Below are positions 19,424-27,528 of a DNA stretch of 64,000 nt, one piece after another. Position numbers and translations under genes: made by a program. Every line of letters begins with the position of its first letter. The stretch's first letter is position 1. The stretch comes from Albidovulum marisflavi (GTDB lineage Bacteria; Pseudomonadota; Alphaproteobacteria; Rhodobacterales; Rhodobacteraceae), in assembly GCF_025751435.1 (NCBI RefSeq), contig NZ_JAOWKY010000002.1:434001-498000 (forward strand), written 5' to 3'. The notes below the pieces were generated by a model, which was not told the origin of the DNA, made no database searches, and was given only the letters and a program-made list of their open reading frames with translations.

Positions 19424-19975
19424 ATGGCCGCGAGCGAAACCCATTACATCCTGGACCTGCCGCGCTTCGACAAGCCGGTGAAGCTGCTCATCGTCGTCGC
19501 GCCCTACTACAAGGACATCGCCGACAACCTTGTCGCGGGGGCAAAGGCCGTCGCGGTCGAGGCGGGCGCCAGCGTCGACCTGGTCGAGGTGCCCGGCGCG
19601 CTTGAGGTTCCCACGGCCATCGGCATGGCTTTCCGCATGTCCGATTACGACGGCTTCGTCGCCCTTGGCTGCGTGATAAGGGGCGAAACGACGCACTACG
19701 ACACGGTCTGCAACGACAGCTCGCGCGGGCTGACCATGCTGGGCCTGTCGGGCGCCTGCGTTGGCAACGGCATCCTGACGGTTGAGAACCGCGACCAGGC
19801 GGTCGTGCGCGCGGATCCGGCCGGTCAGAACAAGGGCGGCGGCGCCGCGGCAGCGGCCTTGCATCTGGTCGCGCTTTCCCGCAAATGGGCGCGCCAGACC
19901 AAGGGGATCGGCTTCAAGCCTGCGGGTGAGGAGTTTCGGATCGCCGGAGACAGTGAAGGATCCACCCGCGCATGA
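19424..19975 (+). CDS. ribH: RibH, 6,7-dimethyl-8-ribityllumazine synthase
   Basis: Condenses the RibD product with the RibB product to form the lumazine substrate of RibE. The 183-aa protein has the EVPGALEVP substrate-loop motif, GCVIRGETTHYD with the catalytic His, and GILTVENRDQAVVRA. About 25-30 residues at the C-terminus (from KWARQTKGIGF) exceed the usual core length. It starts 4 bases after ribB, and its TGA overlaps the nusB ATG (ATGA). Confidence 0.95.
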   Translation: MAASETHYILDLPRFDKPVKLLIVVAPYYKDIADNLVAGAKAVAVEAGASVDLVEVPGALEVPTAIGMAFRMSDYDGFVALGCVIRGETTHYDTVCNDSSRGLTMLGLSGACVGNGILTVENRDQAVVRADPAGQNKGGGAAAAALHLVALSRKWARQTKGIGFKPAGEEFRIAGDSEGSTRA

Positions 19976-20454
19976 CCGAGAAGCCGCGAAAGCTTTCCAC
20001 CGAAGAAAAGCGCCAGATGCGCTCTGCCGCGCGGCTTTACGCCGTGCAGGCGCTGTTCCAGATGGAGGCGTCAGGCCAGGCGCTTGACCGCGTCGCGCGC
20101 GAATTCGAAACGCATCGTTTCGGCGCCGTCTACGAGGACGACGAAATGGCCGAGGGCGATCCGGGCCTGTTCCGCGCCATCCTGGAAGAGGCGGTCAGCC
20201 AGCAGGCCAAGATCGACCAGATGACAGATCGGGCGCTTGTCGCCAAATGGCCGATCGACCGCATCGACCCCGTGCTTCGCGCCCTGTTCCGCGCCGCCGG
20301 TGCCGAGCTTGTGCTTCCCGCCACCCCGCCCAAGGTGGTGATCACCGAATACGTCGACGTTGCGCGCGCCTTCTTCCCCGAGGGCAAGGAGCCGAAGTTC
20401 GTGAACGCCGTTCTTGACCACATGGCGCGCGAGGCGAAGCCCGAGGCGTTCTGA
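19972..20454 (+). CDS. nusB: NusB, transcription antitermination factor
   Basis: A 160-aa all-helical RNA-binding protein that pairs with NusE/S10 in antitermination complexes on rRNA operons. It has the NusB motifs RLYAVQALFQME, WPIDRIDPVLRALFRAAGAEL, TPPKVVITEYVDVARAFF and KFVNAVLDHMARE. It ends the rib operon through an ATGA overlap with ribH, a common alphaproteobacterial arrangement. Confidence 0.95.
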   Translation: MTEKPRKLSTEEKRQMRSAARLYAVQALFQMEASGQALDRVAREFETHRFGAVYEDDEMAEGDPGLFRAILEEAVSQQAKIDQMTDRALVAKWPIDRIDPVLRALFRAAGAELVLPATPPKVVITEYVDVARAFFPEGKEPKFVNAVLDHMAREAKPEAF

Positions 20455-20521
20455 ACTGCGGCGACGCGCCGCTGGCGGTTTTCCGGCAATCGGGTAGAAT
20501 ACCCCCTTGCAGGAGGACGCC

Positions 20522-20842
20522 ATGCCCGCACTGGTCCGTCTTTACATCATCAACGTCTTGATCGGCTTTGTCCTGTCAGCGGTCTTTACCGGGCTGCTTC
20601 TCTGGCTCGACGTGGCGGGGTTGCGCCATCTGGCGACAGCCGTGAACGGCGGCTGGATCGGCGTGCTGATGCTGTTCGTTTCGAACGGCATCGTGTTTGC
20701 CGGTGTTCAGTTCGCCATCGTCATCATGGGCATGGCCGAAGACAGCAAGGGCGGCGGAACGCGACGCCCGATCGGGCGTGTGCCTGCTTTGGTGCGTGCG
20801 GTCGCGCGAACGGCTGGCCGGATCCCGCTCAACCGGCCCTGA
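20522..20842 (+). CDS. Small two-helix membrane protein of unknown function
   Basis: A 106-aa protein with two long hydrophobic segments, about residues 8-29 (IINVLIGFVLSAVFTGLLLW) and 44-70 (GWIGVLMLFVSNGIVFAGVQ), then a basic tail ending in several Arg residues. An AGGAGG site 5 bases before the ATG supports the start. It follows nusB by 67 bases and may be a separate unit or the operon tail. The last 14 bases overlap the convergent kinase-like gene. No function assigned. Confidence 0.78.
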   Translation: MPALVRLYIINVLIGFVLSAVFTGLLLWLDVAGLRHLATAVNGGWIGVLMLFVSNGIVFAGVQFAIVIMGMAEDSKGGGTRRPIGRVPALVRAVARTAGRIPLNRP

Positions 20843-21731
20843 CCGCGGCCAGGTGACGCGCGAAGTCGGGATCTGCCATCAGCGCCTTGCAGCGGGCGAA
20901 CCGGCCGTCGGCATAGGCGCGGAAATCGTCCGCCGGATTGTCATTGGCCAACTGGATCAAGCCCCACAGCGTCCACAACAGGTCGCACATCGCCTTGTAG
21001 ATCACCATCCTGCCGCGATCGAACGGGCTGGGCCCCCCGCCGAAATAGGCGCGCAGCATCTCTTCCTCCTGCGCCGCGTCGAAGCCGCCTTCGACGGACA
21101 GGTCGCCCAGGTCCCACATGGGATCGTTCATGCCGGAATATTCCCAGTCGACGATCCACATCCTGTCACCGGTATCCAGGAAGTTTTCGCACAAAGGATC
21201 GCAGTGACACGGAGCCAGCGGCAGCGGACGCGCGGCCAGCGCACTGCGGACCCCTTCGGCCTCGGCAACCACGTCGTGATACCCTTCGGGCAGGGCGACA
21301 TCCTTGGTGGCAAGAATGCCGAGGTATTCGTCGATCATTGCGAAAAGCTCGAACCGGAAGGGAAAAACCGCGCCGGAGTCATGGAGCTTGCGAAATGCCT
21401 TTCCCGCCCTCCCGGGCGCGCCGCCGCGGTTCCGGAAGGTTTCCGGGCTCATCGTCACCGCTCCTTCGATGAAGCGCGTGACCATGACACCTGTCGCCTC
21501 GTCCATGTGCGCGACCTCCGGGCTTACCCCCGCGCGGGCGGCCTCCTGCGCCGCGACGGCTTCGTTCGCCCGGTCGATGTATTCCTCGGTTCCCTTGCCG
21601 GGGATGCGCAGGCACCAGTCGCCCACACGAAACACGAGGTTCGTCAGCCCGCCCAGACGCTCGGGTTGACCCGAGCCATGAAGGGCCGGGATGCCCCGGA
21701 TCGTGTCGCGTGCAAGGTCCAGATCGCTCAT
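20829..21731 (-). CDS. Choline/ethanolamine-kinase-like phosphotransferase, second copy in operon
   Basis: A 300-aa APH/choline kinase fold. The N-lobe has LGGLTNLVFRVGDWCLRIPGKG. The catalytic loop is APCHCDPLCENFL (HxDxxxxN form) and the metal-binding aspartate is in WIVDWEYSGMNDPMWDLG, a pattern typical of choline kinases. It ends the seven-gene amine operon and overlaps the preceding demethylase by ATGA. The likely substrate is choline, an N-methylated ethanolamine or a related amino alcohol; specificity is inferred from context only. Confidence 0.83.
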   Translation of the reverse strand: MSDLDLARDTIRGIPALHGSGQPERLGGLTNLVFRVGDWCLRIPGKGTEEYIDRANEAVAAQEAARAGVSPEVAHMDEATGVMVTRFIEGAVTMSPETFRNRGGAPGRAGKAFRKLHDSGAVFPFRFELFAMIDEYLGILATKDVALPEGYHDVVAEAEGVRSALAARPLPLAPCHCDPLCENFLDTGDRMWIVDWEYSGMNDPMWDLGDLSVEGGFDAAQEEEMLRAYFGGGPSPFDRGRMVIYKAMCDLLWTLWGLIQLANDNPADDFRAYADGRFARCKALMADPDFARHLAAVRAG

Positions 21732-24136
21732 GCCTTCAGCCTTTCCATCTTTGCGTCGTACAGGCACCGCGGACCGCGCGTGGCGGCATAGGGGGTGCCG
21801 AAGGCCTCGATCGTGAAGCCCTGCTCACCGGCAAGCTCTGCCGGAAGATAGGCGAAGCCGATGGTCTTGCCCAAATGGTGACCATAGCCCGCGCTGGTCA
21901 GCGAAGCGACGGGTTTGCCGTCGTAGAGGACCGTCTCTCCGGACAGGAACGGGGCGAACCCCTCGACCGTCAGCGTCACAAGCTTCCGCTTCGGCTTGTC
22001 GGCCGCCTCAAGCGCCTTGCGCCCGGTGAAGTCGCCTTTGCCCATCGCCACGGCAAACCCAAGCCCAGCCTCGTAAGGCGTCGTTTCGGGCGTGATATCG
22101 GCGGACCAGTACAGGTAGCCCTTCTCCAGGCGGCAGCTTTCGATGGCCCTATAGCCGACGTCGCGGATGCCCGCCGCCGCGCCCGCCGCCTTGAGCGTTT
22201 CATAGACATGGGCCGCGTATTCGGTCGGGATGTAAAGTTCCCACCCAAGTTCGCCGACATAGCCCACGCGGACGGCGTAGGCGGGGGCGTGACCCACCAC
22301 GATCTCGCGGGCGGAAAGGAAGGGGAAGGCACCGTTCGAAAGATCCGCATCCGTGAGCGAGGACAGGACGGTTCGCGCCATCGGCCCGCAGATATTCAGG
22401 ACGACGTGGGCGTTGGTCACGTCGCGCAAGCCCATCCCCTCGGGCAACTGCCGCGTGATCCAGTTCGCGTCGCGCACCCCGAATCCGGACCCGGTGACGA
22501 TCAGGAAATCCTCGTCTCCCCTGTGCAGGATCGTCAGATCGGCCTCGATCCCGCCCTTGTCATTCAACAGCTGAGTATAGATCGCGCGCCCCGGATCGCC
22601 CGCGATATCGGCGGCAGCGATGCGGTTCAGCGCCGCCTGCGCGCCGGGCCCGGATAGTTCGAATTTTGAAAATGACGTCTGGTCGATCAGCGCCACCCCT
22701 TCACGGATCGCGCGGACCTCGGCGGCGACGGCAGCGTGCCAGCCTGGCTTGTCCTCGAAGCTGGGCGTATCGGTCGCGGTCGCATCGGACGACTTGAACC
22801 AGTTGGCCCGTTCCCAGCCGAAGCGCGCGCCGAAGACAGCGCCGGCCGCCCTCAGCGGCTCGTATAAAGGTGATCGCCTAAGTCCACGTCCTGCATGGTG
22901 TTCTTCGCCTGGCCAGTGCACCTTGTAGTAGGCGGCATAGGCTTCGGCCGCGCGGGCGGCCAGCCACGAGGCGCGTGCATGCGGGACACCGAAACGGCGC
23001 GCATCGAAGGGCCAGAGGTCAAGCCCCGGATCGCCGTGCAGGATCCAGTTCGCCATCGCCTCCCCCGCCCCGCCCGAGGCGGCGATACCTGCGGTGAAGC
23101 CGCAGGCGAGGTAGAAATTGTCCAATTCCGGCGCAAGCCCCATGATAGGCTCGCCATCCGCGGAAACCGGGATGGGCCCATTGATCACCGTCTTGATGCC
23201 GATGTCGTTCAGCACCGGAAGCCGCTCTGCGGCCGGTAGCGCGAAAAGTTCGAGCCGATCCATGTTGGCTGGGAAAAGCTCGCGTGCGAAGTCGAAGGGT
23301 GCCCACTGGTTCCACAGCGCGCGCGTTCCTTCCTCCCACCCGCCGATTGCCCAGGATCCGCCGACCTCGGGCTTCAGATAGAAGTTGTGGTCCGGGTCGC
23401 GAAGCGTGGTGAGGTTGTCGGGAACGTCCAGCCCCTTTTCCGTGACGAAGTACTGGTGTTCGACCACGCCCGCGGCGACGGGGACACCGGCCATGGCGCC
23501 CACCCGGCGCGCCCAGTAGCCGGCGGCATTCACCACCACATCGGCCGAGATCGTGCCGTGGTCCGTCACCACCCCCAAGGCGCGCCGCCCCTTGACGACG
23601 ATGCCGGTGACGGTCACGCCTTCCTCGATCCGGACGCCGCCTTTCCGCGCGCTGGAGGCGAAGGCCATGGTGACGGCGTAGGGGTCGATGTAGCCGTCCG
23701 TCGGGATCCATGCGGCGCCGACCACGCCCTTCGGGTCGATATGCGGAAACATCCGCCGCGCCTCGTCCGGGGAAACCAGATGCGCCTCGAACCCGAAGCT
23801 CTTGGCAAGCTGAACCGAGCGGCGGATTTCGCTCCACCGCGCGTCCGAGGCGGCCAGACGCAGCGAGCCCACCTTTTTCCAGTCGGTCGCCATGCCGCTT
23901 TCACCGGCCAACCGGTCGAAGACCGCGACCGAGTTCTGCATCAGGCGTGTCAGCGACCGCTTGCCCCGAAGCTGTCCGACCAGACCCGCGGCGTGCCAGG
24001 TCGATCCGTGCGTCACCTGCGCCTTTTCCAGCACCAGCACGTCTCGTTCGCCCTGTCGGGCAAGGTGGTAGGCGATGGCACAACCGATGGCGCCCGCGCC
24101 GATGATCACGATCTTGGCGTGGCGGTCAGCCTTCAT
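21728..24136 (-). CDS. FAD-dependent, folate-linked N-demethylase (dimethylglycine/sarcosine dehydrogenase family), copy 2
   Basis: An 802-aa flavoenzyme. Residues 1-390 are a DAO-type FAD domain with VIIGAGAIGCAIAYHLA and GSTWHAAGL, the His of which is the covalent flavin site in dimethylglycine dehydrogenase. Residues about 430-802 are a GcvT-type tetrahydrofolate domain, where the removed methyl becomes methylene-THF. The exact N-methyl substrate is not decided by sequence; dimethylglycine, sarcosine and methylated ethanolamines are all possible. It overlaps its paralogue upstream and the kinase gene downstream (both ATGA). Confidence 0.86.
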   Translation of the reverse strand: MKADRHAKIVIIGAGAIGCAIAYHLARQGERDVLVLEKAQVTHGSTWHAAGLVGQLRGKRSLTRLMQNSVAVFDRLAGESGMATDWKKVGSLRLAASDARWSEIRRSVQLAKSFGFEAHLVSPDEARRMFPHIDPKGVVGAAWIPTDGYIDPYAVTMAFASSARKGGVRIEEGVTVTGIVVKGRRALGVVTDHGTISADVVVNAAGYWARRVGAMAGVPVAAGVVEHQYFVTEKGLDVPDNLTTLRDPDHNFYLKPEVGGSWAIGGWEEGTRALWNQWAPFDFARELFPANMDRLELFALPAAERLPVLNDIGIKTVINGPIPVSADGEPIMGLAPELDNFYLACGFTAGIAASGGAGEAMANWILHGDPGLDLWPFDARRFGVPHARASWLAARAAEAYAAYYKVHWPGEEHHAGRGLRRSPLYEPLRAAGAVFGARFGWERANWFKSSDATATDTPSFEDKPGWHAAVAAEVRAIREGVALIDQTSFSKFELSGPGAQAALNRIAAADIAGDPGRAIYTQLLNDKGGIEADLTILHRGDEDFLIVTGSGFGVRDANWITRQLPEGMGLRDVTNAHVVLNICGPMARTVLSSLTDADLSNGAFPFLSAREIVVGHAPAYAVRVGYVGELGWELYIPTEYAAHVYETLKAAGAAAGIRDVGYRAIESCRLEKGYLYWSADITPETTPYEAGLGFAVAMGKGDFTGRKALEAADKPKRKLVTLTVEGFAPFLSGETVLYDGKPVASLTSAGYGHHLGKTIGFAYLPAELAGEQGFTIEAFGTPYAATRGPRCLYDAKMERLKA

Positions 24137-26571
24137 GCCTTCACCTTCAGATTTTCGGGGTCGTAAAGCGATGTCAGCGCGATCCGCGCCGGAATTCGTT
24201 CGTTGGCCACCACCAGTTCGTAGCGGCCCAAAGCCAGGTAATCGTCGCTGACGCCGTCGGGATTTCGCACGTAGCCATAACCGATCGACTGGCCAAGCGT
24301 GTAGCCGTAGCCGCCCGAGGTCAGGTAGCCCACCGCCTGACCGTCCCTCAGGATCGTCTCGCGACCGACCAGCACGGCGTCCCTATCATCCAGCGTGAAG
24401 CCCACGAGCCGCTTCTTCAGGGGCTGGCCAGCGACTGCCTCAAGCGCGCTTCGCCCGATGAAATCGGCGTTCCGCCGCATCTTCACCGCCCAGCCCAGCC
24501 CCGCTTCGAACGGCGTGTCGTTCGGCGTGATATCCGAAGACCACGCCCGGTATCCCTTTTCAAGCCGCAGGGACTCGATCGCGCGGTAGCCCACGGGCCG
24601 GATGCCCTGATCTGCCCCTGCCGCCATAAGCGCGTCGAACACCGCGCCGGTCGCGGCGATGGGCACATGCAGTTCCCAACCAAGTTCCCCCACGTAGGTG
24701 ATCCTCAGCGCCCGAACCGTGGCGCCCGCGATCACGATTTCACGGACGTGGCCGAAGGGGAATGCGGTGTTGGACACGTCGGCATCCGTCGCGCGCGCCA
24801 GCACATCCCGCGACCGTGGACCCATCAGAGACAGCGTGCCCCAATCTTCGGTGATGTCACGGATCGCGACGTCGCCTTGGGGCATATGTTCGGCGATCCA
24901 GGCAAGGTCATGGGTTCGAAACCCGGTGCCGGTCACGATGTAGAAGCGGTCTTCCGCCAGTCTTGCGACGGTCAGGTCGGCCTCGATCCCGCCGCGCGAG
25001 TTCAGAAGCTGCGTGTAGGTCAGACGCCCCGGCGCCCTGGTCACATCGTTGGCGCAGACGTGGTCCAGCGCGCGGGCCGCGTCGCGCCCGGTCACCTCGT
25101 ATTTGGCAAAGGACGACTGGTCGAAAAGACCGACCGCCTCACGCACGTGCCGGTGCTCCTCGCCTACGTAGGGGAACCAGTTCTGCCGGCCCATGGAATA
25201 GACGTCGCGCGTTTCCACCCCTTCGGGCGCGAACCAGTTCGGCCTTTCCCAGCCAAGCTTCGACCCGAAGACCGCGCGGCGGGCCTTCAGCCGCTCGTAC
25301 AGCGGCGAAACGATCCGCGGGCGACCCGATGTGTACTCTTCATGCGGAAAGCCGATGGTATAGTGTTTGCCATAGGCCTCGCACGTCCGGTCCGACACCC
25401 ACTGCCGGTCGCGGTGCATGTCGGAAAAGCGGCGTATGTCCACGACCCACAGGTCAAGCGGCGCCTCGTCGTTCATTACCCAGTCGGCCAGAACCCAGCC
25501 CGCGCCCCCGCCCGAGGCGATACCGAAGGCGTTGAACCCCGCGCCTACGTACATGTTCGCGCATTCGGGCGCGGGGCCCAGGATGAAGTTGCCGTCCGGT
25601 GTAAAGCTTTCGGGGCCGTTGATCATCTGCTTGACCCCAACCTCGGCCAGTGCCGGCACCCGCTCGATCGCCTGCACGAGGTGCTGTTCGAAATGGTCGT
25701 AGTCGTCTTCGAACAGGTGGAACTGCCAGTCATTGGGGATATCGCCCGTGGGCAGGGGTTGCGGGTTCGGCTCGTATCCGCCCATGACCAGCCCGCCGAC
25801 CTCTTCCTTGAAATACGTCCTCCGGTCGGGGTCACGGATGGTGGCCGCATCGGTGGCAAGGCCCGGGATCTTCTCGGTCACGATATACTGGTGGCGGACG
25901 GCCTGAAGGGGCACGTTGATCCCGGCCATCGCCCCCACCTGCCGCGCCCACTGCCCCGCGCAGTTCACCACCTTTTCGCAGGCGATATCACCCTGCGTGG
26001 TCCTGACCGTCGTGATGCGGTTTCCATTCATCGCGAAGCCGGTGACGCCGACTTCTTCGATGATCTTCGCGCCGTGTATCCGCGCGCCCTTGGCCAGCGA
26101 CTGCGTGATGTCCGAGGGGCTGGCCTGCCCGTCCGTGGGCAGCCAGCTGGCGCCGACCAAATCCGATGTTTCCATCAGCGGCCACATCCGACTTACCTCT
26201 TGCGGAGAGATCAGGTGCATTTCCATCCCGAAGGACCGCGCGGTCGTGGCCAGCCGCTTGTATTCCGTCCATCGGTCCTGGTTCGTCGCGAGGCGAAGGC
26301 AGCCGGTCATCTTCCATCCGGTCTCAAGCCCCGTCTCGGCGGCAAGCTCCTTGTAAAGCTCGACCGAGTACTTCAGCACCCTGGTGATCGAGGCCGATGA
26401 GCGGAGCTGTCCAACCAGTCCTGCCGCGTGCCAGGTGGACCCCGACGTCAGCTTGCCCTGCTCAAGCAGCACGACATCGGCCTTGTGGTCGCGGGCCAGA
26501 TGATAGGCCGTCGAACATCCGATGATCCCGCCGCCGATGACGACGATCTGGGCGTGGGTGGGTACAGTCAT
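24133..26571 (-). CDS. FAD-dependent, folate-linked N-demethylase, copy 1
   Basis: An 812-aa paralogue of the next gene with the same architecture: FAD domain with VVIGGGIIGCSTAYHLA and GSTWHAAGLVGQLR, then a GcvT aminomethyltransferase-like C-terminal half (SMGPRSRDVLARATDAD, ITYVGELGWELHVP, YRAIESLRLEKGYRAW). Two side-by-side copies suggest sequential demethylations. It overlaps the upstream kinase-like gene by ATGA, so the four catabolic genes are translated as one coupled block. Confidence 0.86.
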   Translation of the reverse strand: MTVPTHAQIVVIGGGIIGCSTAYHLARDHKADVVLLEQGKLTSGSTWHAAGLVGQLRSSASITRVLKYSVELYKELAAETGLETGWKMTGCLRLATNQDRWTEYKRLATTARSFGMEMHLISPQEVSRMWPLMETSDLVGASWLPTDGQASPSDITQSLAKGARIHGAKIIEEVGVTGFAMNGNRITTVRTTQGDIACEKVVNCAGQWARQVGAMAGINVPLQAVRHQYIVTEKIPGLATDAATIRDPDRRTYFKEEVGGLVMGGYEPNPQPLPTGDIPNDWQFHLFEDDYDHFEQHLVQAIERVPALAEVGVKQMINGPESFTPDGNFILGPAPECANMYVGAGFNAFGIASGGGAGWVLADWVMNDEAPLDLWVVDIRRFSDMHRDRQWVSDRTCEAYGKHYTIGFPHEEYTSGRPRIVSPLYERLKARRAVFGSKLGWERPNWFAPEGVETRDVYSMGRQNWFPYVGEEHRHVREAVGLFDQSSFAKYEVTGRDAARALDHVCANDVTRAPGRLTYTQLLNSRGGIEADLTVARLAEDRFYIVTGTGFRTHDLAWIAEHMPQGDVAIRDITEDWGTLSLMGPRSRDVLARATDADVSNTAFPFGHVREIVIAGATVRALRITYVGELGWELHVPIAATGAVFDALMAAGADQGIRPVGYRAIESLRLEKGYRAWSSDITPNDTPFEAGLGWAVKMRRNADFIGRSALEAVAGQPLKKRLVGFTLDDRDAVLVGRETILRDGQAVGYLTSGGYGYTLGQSIGYGYVRNPDGVSDDYLALGRYELVVANERIPARIALTSLYDPENLKVKA

Positions 26572-27455
26572 GACTGGGTCTTTCCGTAACGGGAGTGATA
26601 GCGGTCAAGCGCGGCGCCAAGCCGGCCCAGGTAGTCGCGGGCGTGGGCGTCGTAATCGGCGCCCGGCGCAGCCAGGAAGATTTCCGAGACCATCGCCCAC
26701 ATTGCCTCGCGCGCGAGGGAGGCGCATTGCATCGCCTCGAAGGCGCGCAGCATCGCCTCGTCCGGGACCGTCCCGAAATAGGCGATCAGCATGGCGCGCG
26801 CCTCTTGCGCGCTCATCCCCGCGTTCGACGCCGCACCGGCAAGGTCGAACATCGCCGTGCCGAAGGCGGCGTATTCGAAATCGATCAGCCAAAGCTGGCC
26901 GCCGGGACTTTCTAGGAAATTTCCGGGAAGCAGATCGTGATGACCGAAGATGATCGGCAGCGGCACCTGCGCCGCCTCCATCTCGGCCGCCACGCCGGTC
27001 AGCCAAGGCAGGTCCTGGCCGAAGCGGCTGCCATGATCGACGAGCGTCCGGGCATAGTCGCGGATGACGTGGAACACCCAGAAGATCATTCCCGGACCGG
27101 ACACCTGGGCCGGCATCCTGGTGTGGAAGTCGCGCAGCAGCCGGCCGATGCGGCCGGGATTCGCCCGCATGTCGGTCTCGGACCAGGTCCGGGCCTCCAG
27201 AAATTCGGACACCATCACGCCGCGCCCAGAATGTTCAACCCTGGGGGCAAAACCTGCCTGGTGCGCCGCGCGGGCGGCCATGACCTCGGCGGCACGGCTC
27301 ACATGGTGAAACGGAAAATCCTTGCCGAAGCGCACCACATGGTCGCCTTGCGCGTCGGTCACCTTCCAGCTTTCGTTCGAAAGGCCGCCCTGAAGCCGCA
27401 CGGCCCTGATCTCGCCCTGCCAGCAGGGCAAAGAGCGGATGCGTCTCAGGCTCAT
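26568..27455 (-). CDS. Choline-kinase-like phosphotransferase, first copy in operon
   Basis: A 295-aa APH-fold kinase with LQGGLSNESWKV in the N-lobe, FGHHDLLPGNFL as catalytic loop and WLIDFEYAAFGTAMFDLAG as metal-binding segment, as in choline/ethanolamine kinases. It sits between the permease gene (73-bp gap) and the demethylases (ATGA overlap). It is a distant paralogue of the kinase at 20829-21731. A sugar or antibiotic kinase is less likely given the neighbours. Confidence 0.83.
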   Translation of the reverse strand: MSLRRIRSLPCWQGEIRAVRLQGGLSNESWKVTDAQGDHVVRFGKDFPFHHVSRAAEVMAARAAHQAGFAPRVEHSGRGVMVSEFLEARTWSETDMRANPGRIGRLLRDFHTRMPAQVSGPGMIFWVFHVIRDYARTLVDHGSRFGQDLPWLTGVAAEMEAAQVPLPIIFGHHDLLPGNFLESPGGQLWLIDFEYAAFGTAMFDLAGAASNAGMSAQEARAMLIAYFGTVPDEAMLRAFEAMQCASLAREAMWAMVSEIFLAAPGADYDAHARDYLGRLGAALDRYHSRYGKTQS

Positions 27456-27528
27456 CCTTCCGTCCTTTCAAGCTTCCACGACTCGGGCCGGCCCGCGCGC
27501 CCTGCCCGCATCTTTCCGGTCAGCCGGG